Below are positions 59,282 to 64,000 of a stretch of 64,000 bases of DNA, piece after piece; position 1 is the first letter of the stretch, and the number at the start of each line of letters is the position of its first letter. Source of the DNA: Bacteroidaceae bacterium. Lineage in GTDB: Bacteria; Bacteroidota; Bacteroidia; Bacteroidales; Bacteroidaceae. The notes beneath the pieces were generated by a model. It saw nothing but the letters and a program-made list of their open reading frames with translations. It did no database searches and had not been told where the DNA came from. Position numbers and translations under genes: made by a program. The stretch is from positions 1 through 64,000 of the forward strand of contig JAKSIU010000006.1 of the NCBI GenBank assembly GCA_024398615.1. The letters run 5' to 3'.

Positions 59282-59284
59282 GGG

Positions 59285-59758
59285 ATGAAGATAGAATTCT
59301 ACCTGCATCAGATATGGCTGGCAATCATCTGCATTTTGATGTTTGCCAGTCTTCTTCTTCCTGTCGGACAGCTGGTCAGCATGGAAGGGGCAAGCGGAGA
59401 GCTGACAAACTGGCGTCTCAATTTCGTTGAAGGCGAGAGCAGCGGGGCGCTTTGGGGATTGGGCGTGATACTGGTCATCACTCTGGCTGTAGGCATCTTT
59501 GAACTGCTTCTGTCCGGATTCCGCAATTTCGTTCTCCAGAAGAGGCTTCTTGTTTTCATGATGCTGATGACTGTGGGCTATTATATTGTACTGGCAATCT
59601 ATGTGCTTCTTCTTAAAGGCGATGCACATTTCGTTCCGTCAATCTGGATGGCATTTCCATTGGTTTCGCTCATTCTCGAATATATGACCATTCACGGCGT
59701 TTCGAAGGCTGAGGCGAACATAATAGCACGTGCAAACGGCTTCCGCCTGCGCGACTGA
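59285..59758 (+). CDS. DUF4293 membrane protein
   Basis: 157 residues with four predicted membrane helices at about 8-27, 58-78, 88-110 and 120-138. The start MKIEFYLHQIWLAIICILMF (in most relatives MIQRIQTVYLLL) and the loop NWRLNFVEG match the DUF4293 family, which nearly always follows the omega gene in Bacteroidetes. Inner-membrane protein of unknown function. It is the last gene of the bamD operon. Confidence 0.82.
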   Translation: MKIEFYLHQIWLAIICILMFASLLLPVGQLVSMEGASGELTNWRLNFVEGESSGALWGLGVILVITLAVGIFELLLSGFRNFVLQKRLLVFMMLMTVGYYIVLAIYVLLLKGDAHFVPSIWMAFPLVSLILEYMTIHGVSKAEANIIARANGFRLRD

Positions 59759-59779
59759 TTCAATTATGTCATTCTGCTT

Positions 59780-60469
59780 TCAGAACCGCACCATGTATGT
59801 GGCGCGAACTGAGATAGTGCCGTTGGCACAACGGGCAAAGTAGTCTGTTTTGGATATTCCGAATATATTGCCCAGACCGAAATAATATCGGCCTTCAATA
59901 CCGAACGTGCCCATACCGGTGTGCAGCTCGGCTCCGATGCCGGCGGTAATACCGTAGTCGAATTTGTTTTCGGTGTCTTTTCCGTATTGCTCCACCACAT
60001 AATTAGGGCGGTTGCTAATGTCCCATGGCTCTGCCCCTCCATAGATTTCCTTTTCGCTGATCAGGTATGAAATCTGGGGACCGGCATTCAAGTAACCCTG
60101 AAGGCCTCGTATTTCACGTCCGACTCCCAGGTGTGCCATGAACGGGAGGTCAATGTAATGTGTTACTCTGGAGTATTCATTGCCGGAACCGTCTTCTATG
60201 AGTTCAGTCCATCCTCTTACAGAATAATTCAACTCGGTCTGTGTTCCACAAATCAGGAAAAAGTATTTTTCTGTGGTGTGGCGGAATGAGACTCCGAACA
60301 TCGGCTCCGGGTGGAGCGTCTGCTTGATCTTGGGGACGAATGATATTGTGTTGGTCTCCATACCGGCGCTGACGCCAAGGAATTTCATGTTACGCGGGCT
60401 TCCGACCTGCGCGAAGGCAGTTCCGGCCATTGCTGCGAACGCAAGACAAAAAAGCGCCTTTTTCATCAT
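59780..60469 (-). CDS. Outer-membrane beta-barrel protein
   Basis: 229 residues. Signal peptide MMKKALFCLAFAAMAGTAFAQ, then alternating amphipathic strands of a small barrel of the PorT/OMP_b-brl type (LPFMAHLGVGREIRGLQGYLNAGPQISYLI is the most typical stretch, about 118-147), ending in the strand SVRATYMVRF with a terminal Phe. Likely outer membrane; specific role unknown. The start overlaps the stop of the LysM gene by four bases, so the two are coupled. Confidence 0.78.
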   Translation of the reverse strand: MMKKALFCLAFAAMAGTAFAQVGSPRNMKFLGVSAGMETNTISFVPKIKQTLHPEPMFGVSFRHTTEKYFFLICGTQTELNYSVRGWTELIEDGSGNEYSRVTHYIDLPFMAHLGVGREIRGLQGYLNAGPQISYLISEKEIYGGAEPWDISNRPNYVVEQYGKDTENKFDYGITAGIGAELHTGMGTFGIEGRYYFGLGNIFGISKTDYFARCANGTISVRATYMVRF

Positions 60470-62280
60470 CTGTCGAAATCAATCTTTTCGACTTTGTACT
60501 CATTGGAGAAGTGTACAAAGAAGACTTTGCGGTTAATGAATCCGCCCCAGTTGCTCACACGGTCAAACTTGAATCCCATCTGAACCGGTTTGGTTTGGAT
60601 ATTATCCAGATTCTTTTCAAAGTTCGGGCCATATAAAGCCATTCCTTTGAGGAAATAGTATCCGGCGTCATATCCGTACGATGCATAATTCGGAAAACTG
60701 ACCATCATCTGTCTGCCGAATGAACGAATGAAATCGTTTCCGAAATCAATTGATTCCTGGAGAAGATTGTTGGTGTAGAACCATGAATAGAACCATGTGT
60801 CACATTCGCATAACTGTTCAAGGAGATTGGATGCGTATATCTGATATTCGGGATAGCCGAACAGGCAGCAATGCACATTTTCGCTCTTTGTGCGGTTGAT
60901 CAGTTGAAGGATCGGCAGCATGGTCTGAAGAGGTCCGCTTTCCGGTGAATCCAGAATGAATATGTTCTGTTTCAATGAATCAATGCAGTCGATTATCGGT
61001 TGAGCGGTTGTGTCAACCGGAACTTTATGGATAGAGTAGTGCTTGTTAGATGCAAGGAGTTCAAGATTCTCAAGGAAATGGTTTTCGGCCTTTTCTCCAG
61101 ATTCCAGTATGATGATGTTGGGTCTTTTGAACTGCTTTTCAAAATGATCCAGAATATCCTGCGTGAAATATGATTGGGGGGTGATAAGCTGGAAAATGTG
61201 CGGATTGGTGAAAACCTCGTCGGCATTCGAGTTGAATGGGAGTACAACAGGTATTGACTTGCTGCTGGACCATTCTGCAATATCGGATATGTGCCTGGTC
61301 CATTTCGGTCCGAAGATGATGTCCGTTTCCTCAAACGAAGGGGTTTCAATCAGTTTGTCAATGGATGTCCCTTCATTTCCGGTGTCAAGTATTTTGAGGT
61401 CAACGGATATGCCTTCGGTCTTGAGCTTCTTGACGGCCAGAAGAACGCCGCGGGTGAACTCCAGCATCTTGGATTTTTCCGGGGCACTGGATTCGTCAAG
61501 ACCGAACGGCAGAAGCATGGTTGCGGCAACGTGTCGGGGCGTCCATGTGGAAGATTCGGTAAGTGTCCGGTCTTCAAAAATCTGTTCGATCTCAAATTGT
61601 GCATATTTCAGCTCATTCTCCTCCATCTCGGCCAGTTCCTGCTCTGAACGGGGAATGACTACAATGTCTCCCTGACGGAGAACACGTGTCCTGTACTGTG
61701 GATTTGCCGTCAGGAACTCGTCTTCTGTCATTCCGAAATCCTTGCAGATACGGTATATGGTGGTGCGTTTTTCAATCCGGATTCTGGCCTTTGTTTTCCT
61801 TTCATTATTTACATTGTTCCCGTCATCCGATGTATTCACGCCAGATACTTCCTGTCCTGCAATGTCTGATATGGTTTCAGTTTGCGAGTCATCAGAACCG
61901 GATTTAGGGATGGCAATGATCATTCCGGCCTTGAGAGTTTCAACGGTCAGACCGGGATTGGCATCACAAATCTCCTTTATTGATACATTGTTGCTTTTTG
62001 AAAGACTGTATAGAGTCTCGCCCGATGCAACGGTGTGGAAACTGTTGCTGTCACTTGTTACGTTCTTGGGAATTATAAGAGTCTGGCCGGCATAAATGAC
62101 CTTGTCACTACCCGGGTTGAGTCTTATGATGTCCTCTTCAGACACGCCATACATACGTGAGATCGAGTATAACCCCTGGCCTTTTTCAACTGTGTGGACA
62201 AAATTGTTCTGAGCATGTGAACTGAATAAGGATGTTATGCTCAGTATGGTCAGCAGGAATATGAATTTTGTTCTGATCAT
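60466..62280 (-). CDS. LysM protein with periplasmic-binding-like domain
   Basis: 604 residues from ATG 62280, chosen for its signal peptide (MIRTKFIFLLTILSITSLFSSHAQ); an in-frame start at 62382 would lie beyond the promoter. Three LysM domains at about 28-72, 80-125 and 160-210 (HTVEKGQGLYSISRMYGVSEEDII, HTVASGETLYSLSKSNNVS, IEKRTTIYRICKDFGMTEDEF) bind peptidoglycan. From about 250 on it resembles a type I periplasmic-binding protein (MLLPFGLDESS, IIFGPKWTRHISDIAEW, YASYGYDAGYYFLKGM). Probably anchors to the wall and senses or organises; exact role unknown. Confidence 0.82.
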   Translation of the reverse strand: MIRTKFIFLLTILSITSLFSSHAQNNFVHTVEKGQGLYSISRMYGVSEEDIIRLNPGSDKVIYAGQTLIIPKNVTSDSNSFHTVASGETLYSLSKSNNVSIKEICDANPGLTVETLKAGMIIAIPKSGSDDSQTETISDIAGQEVSGVNTSDDGNNVNNERKTKARIRIEKRTTIYRICKDFGMTEDEFLTANPQYRTRVLRQGDIVVIPRSEQELAEMEENELKYAQFEIEQIFEDRTLTESSTWTPRHVAATMLLPFGLDESSAPEKSKMLEFTRGVLLAVKKLKTEGISVDLKILDTGNEGTSIDKLIETPSFEETDIIFGPKWTRHISDIAEWSSSKSIPVVLPFNSNADEVFTNPHIFQLITPQSYFTQDILDHFEKQFKRPNIIILESGEKAENHFLENLELLASNKHYSIHKVPVDTTAQPIIDCIDSLKQNIFILDSPESGPLQTMLPILQLINRTKSENVHCCLFGYPEYQIYASNLLEQLCECDTWFYSWFYTNNLLQESIDFGNDFIRSFGRQMMVSFPNYASYGYDAGYYFLKGMALYGPNFEKNLDNIQTKPVQMGFKFDRVSNWGGFINRKVFFVHFSNEYKVEKIDFDR

Positions 62281-62305
62281 ATATGGGTTTTGCTCTATTA
62301 TTCTG

Positions 62306-62368
62306 CAAAAATACAAAAAAGGCTTCAGCCAATCTTGAATAAGGTCTGATAAGTTTTCACTATTTTTG
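62306..62368. promoter_or_regulatory. Divergent -7 boxes for the LysM and CHU_C genes
   Basis: TATTTTTG on the minus strand (62313-62306) for the LysM gene and TATTTTTG on the plus strand (62361-62368) for the CHU_C gene. Confidence 0.55.
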
Positions 62369-62375
62369 CGAAGAA

Positions 62376-63176
62376 ATGGCACTGCAGGAAAAAATATTCG
62401 GACATATGTCCATCATGGCAGCCTTGACGGCCATGGTGTATGCTCCGCCGGTCATGGCGGAACAGGAGCCTGATGTGGTTGTAAGAGCATTGTTGATATC
62501 GGCCTCTACGGACACGGTCATTGTACTGCCTGGTGAAACGGCTCCAAGTGGGCTGACAGTGCCATTGAATGTGGTTATGGAAGCGGAAATGTCAGCATCG
62601 GAATCGGATGGATACATCATGTTCCCGCAGTGGACGGTTACCAGAACCATAACTGAAGATGGACAGGAAGAGACCAGCCAGTTCCTCAAGCGTCAGGAAA
62701 GCACTACCTCATACGAATTCACTGAATACGGACTGTTCCGCATTGATTTCGAATGGTCCTACCGTGATAAGGATTCTACAGCTACGGTTCCCGGCAAGAA
62801 GATTGAACCAATGACCTTCTCAATTGATGATTCTGAGATAAAGGTCTACAATGCCTTCTCACCGAACGGTGACGGAATCAACGATACCTACTGCATGTAC
62901 ATGCGTTCGATTGTAAAGGCCGACATCACCATATTCAACCGATGGGGACAGGTCCTGAGGAAAATTTCCGGAAGTATGGACGAAATCCTTTCGCAGACCA
63001 GTCCGCAGCAGGAGTCTGATGGTGGTTATATCCTTGAACTCTGGGACGGCACTTCCAATGGTGAGACGGTACAGGATGGCGTCTATTTCATTAATGTGCA
63101 GGCTACTGGCGCAGGAGGCCGCAAGTATTCTGAAAAGTCCGATATCAATGTGCTGAAAGGACTGGGAATCAGGTAA
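62376..63176 (+). CDS. Secreted protein with CHU_C (T9SS type B) domain
   Basis: 266 residues from ATG 62376. That start would give a leader of only ~4 bases; ATG 62406 (MSIMAALTAMVYAPPVMAEQ) gives a better leader and a clean signal peptide and may be the real start. The C-terminal ~85 residues are a gliding-motility-associated CHU_C domain: VYNAFSPNGDGINDTYCMY, ITIFNRWGQVLRKISG, LWDGTSNGETVQDGVYFINVQA. The domain directs export by the type IX system and, in type B cargo, attachment to a partner. The N-terminal ~150 residues are an unrecognised beta domain. uvrA follows 4 bases later. Confidence 0.82.
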   Translation: MALQEKIFGHMSIMAALTAMVYAPPVMAEQEPDVVVRALLISASTDTVIVLPGETAPSGLTVPLNVVMEAEMSASESDGYIMFPQWTVTRTITEDGQEETSQFLKRQESTTSYEFTEYGLFRIDFEWSYRDKDSTATVPGKKIEPMTFSIDDSEIKVYNAFSPNGDGINDTYCMYMRSIVKADITIFNRWGQVLRKISGSMDEILSQTSPQQESDGGYILELWDGTSNGETVQDGVYFINVQATGAGGRKYSEKSDINVLKGLGIR

Positions 63177-63180
63177 AGAC

Positions 63181-64000
63181 ATGGAAAAGCCCAAGATTCA
63201 GGTTACAGGAGCAAGATCAAACAACCTCAAGAATATAGACGTTGAGATTCCGCATCGTTCTCTTGCCGTAGTGACAGGACTGAGTGGAAGCGGCAAGTCG
63301 TCACTTGCTTTTGACACCATATACGCTGAGGGGCAGCGCCGTTATCTGGAAACGTTTTCAGCGTATGCCCGAAACTTTCTTGGCGGACTACAGAGACCGG
63401 ATGTGGACCGTATTACCGGCTTGAGCCCGGTAATATCAATTGAACAGAAGACCACGAACCGTAATCCGCGTTCGACAGTTGGAACTGTGACCGAGGTCTA
63501 TGATTATCTGCGTCTGCTTTTTGCCCGTGCCGGCGAAGCCTATTCCTACCTTTCGGGCGAGAAGATGGTGCGTTTCACTGAGGAGCAGATTGTATCCCTG
63601 ATAATGAAGGATTATGACGGACAGCGCATTTTCGTGCTTGCACCTCTGGTCAGGAACCGTAAGGGACATTACCGTGAACTCTTCGAGAGCATACGCCGCA
63701 AGGGCTATCTGACTGTGCGTGTCGATGGCGTGATCCGTGAGATCAAGCCGGGAATGAAACTGGACCGTTACCGCAATCATGACATTGAGGTGGTCATCGA
63801 GAAACTGGTGGTGAACGAAAAGTATGAACGCCGTCTTGCCGACAGTGTGGAACTGGCCATGAAGCAGGGTGATGGGATAATGATGATTCTTTCCCAACCC
63901 AAGGAGACTATTCCCGGACGTCCCGAGCCCGGTGTCCTGCGTCACTACAGCCGCCGTCTCATGTGTCCGGTTACCGGAATCGCCTACAGGGAACCGGCAC
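63181..64000 (+). CDS. uvrA: Excinuclease ABC subunit A, 5' part
   Basis: The frame opens at ATG 63181 ([20 protein letters not shown]) and is still open at the window edge after 273 codons. Walker [15 protein letters not shown] at about 35-48, [17 protein letters not shown], and [21 protein letters not shown] (about 83-103) are classic UvrA sequence. UvrA is the damage-recognising ATPase of nucleotide excision repair. It lies directly behind the CHU_C gene and may be read from that promoter. Confidence 0.93.
   Translation, partial: MEKPKIQVTGARSNNLKNIDVEIPHRSLAVVTGLSGSGKSSLAFDTIYAEGQRRYLETFSAYARNFLGGLQRPDVDRITGLSPVISIEQKTTNRNPRSTVGTVTEVYDYLRLLFARAGEAYSYLSGEKMVRFTEEQIVSLIMKDYDGQRIFVLAPLVRNRKGHYRELFESIRRKGYLTVRVDGVIREIKPGMKLDRYRNHDIEVVIEKLVVNEKYERRLADSVELAMKQGDGIMMILSQPKETIPGRPEPGVLRHYSRRLMCPVTGIAYREPA

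Overview
The window comes from a member of the Bacteroidota, most likely a gut Bacteroidales. Many intergenic regions carry the Bacteroides-type promoter (TTTG, about 19-20 bases, then TAnnTTTG). The gene families also fit this phylum: YARHG and BspA-like LRR proteins, BF3164-type six-bladed propeller lipoproteins, BamD followed by a Bacteroidetes-type omega subunit, a CHU_C (type IX secretion type B) sorting domain, DUF3078 and DUF4293 proteins, and BT4734/DUF3853/DUF3987 mobile-element modules. No rRNA, tRNA or CRISPR array was recognised.

About 2.0-9.6 kb is an integrative element read leftwards: tyrosine integrase, an unknown gene, DUF3853, BT4734/VirE-N, DUF3987 P-loop protein, and last a DUF4062 + RecG-C-like ATPase + winged-helix gene that is bracketed by two ~173-bp direct repeats. 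No relaxase is visible. Inverted copies of two short motifs lie towards both sides of the element.

About 9.6-22 kb is an accessory, decaying region. It holds two large secreted proteins (one with an apparently diversified C-type-lectin-like 3' end), a HigBA toxin-antitoxin pair between direct repeats, remnants of LptD, BspA and InlB-repeat genes, a small-lipoprotein cluster, two copies of a ~119-bp MITE-like repeat, a very short ORF behind a consensus promoter, and an unexplained C-rich stretch (15.2-15.85 kb) with two covarying hairpins.

From 22 kb rightwards the content is mostly core. It includes BlaR1/BlaI with paired operators, DUF4332, MarR, MATE, glutamate dehydrogenase, a flavodoxin-like lipoprotein, an RluA-type pseudouridine synthase, a pair of LeuA/citramalate-synthase-like genes, an S9 peptidase, archaeal-type phosphoglycerate mutase, an M24 aminopeptidase, a BspA-like protein, a second propeller lipoprotein, HicAB, PurU, a DUF3078 barrel, YidC, an ABCG-like transporter, UvrB, a CGCAxxGCC protein, a C69 dipeptidase, BamD/omega/DUF4293, an outer-membrane barrel, a LysM protein, a CHU_C protein and the start of UvrA. 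Two ~200-bp near-perfect palindromes of one family follow the M24 and ABC genes. A 22-bp motif lies just downstream of the antitoxin gene of both toxin-antitoxin systems, in the same orientation relative to each operon.
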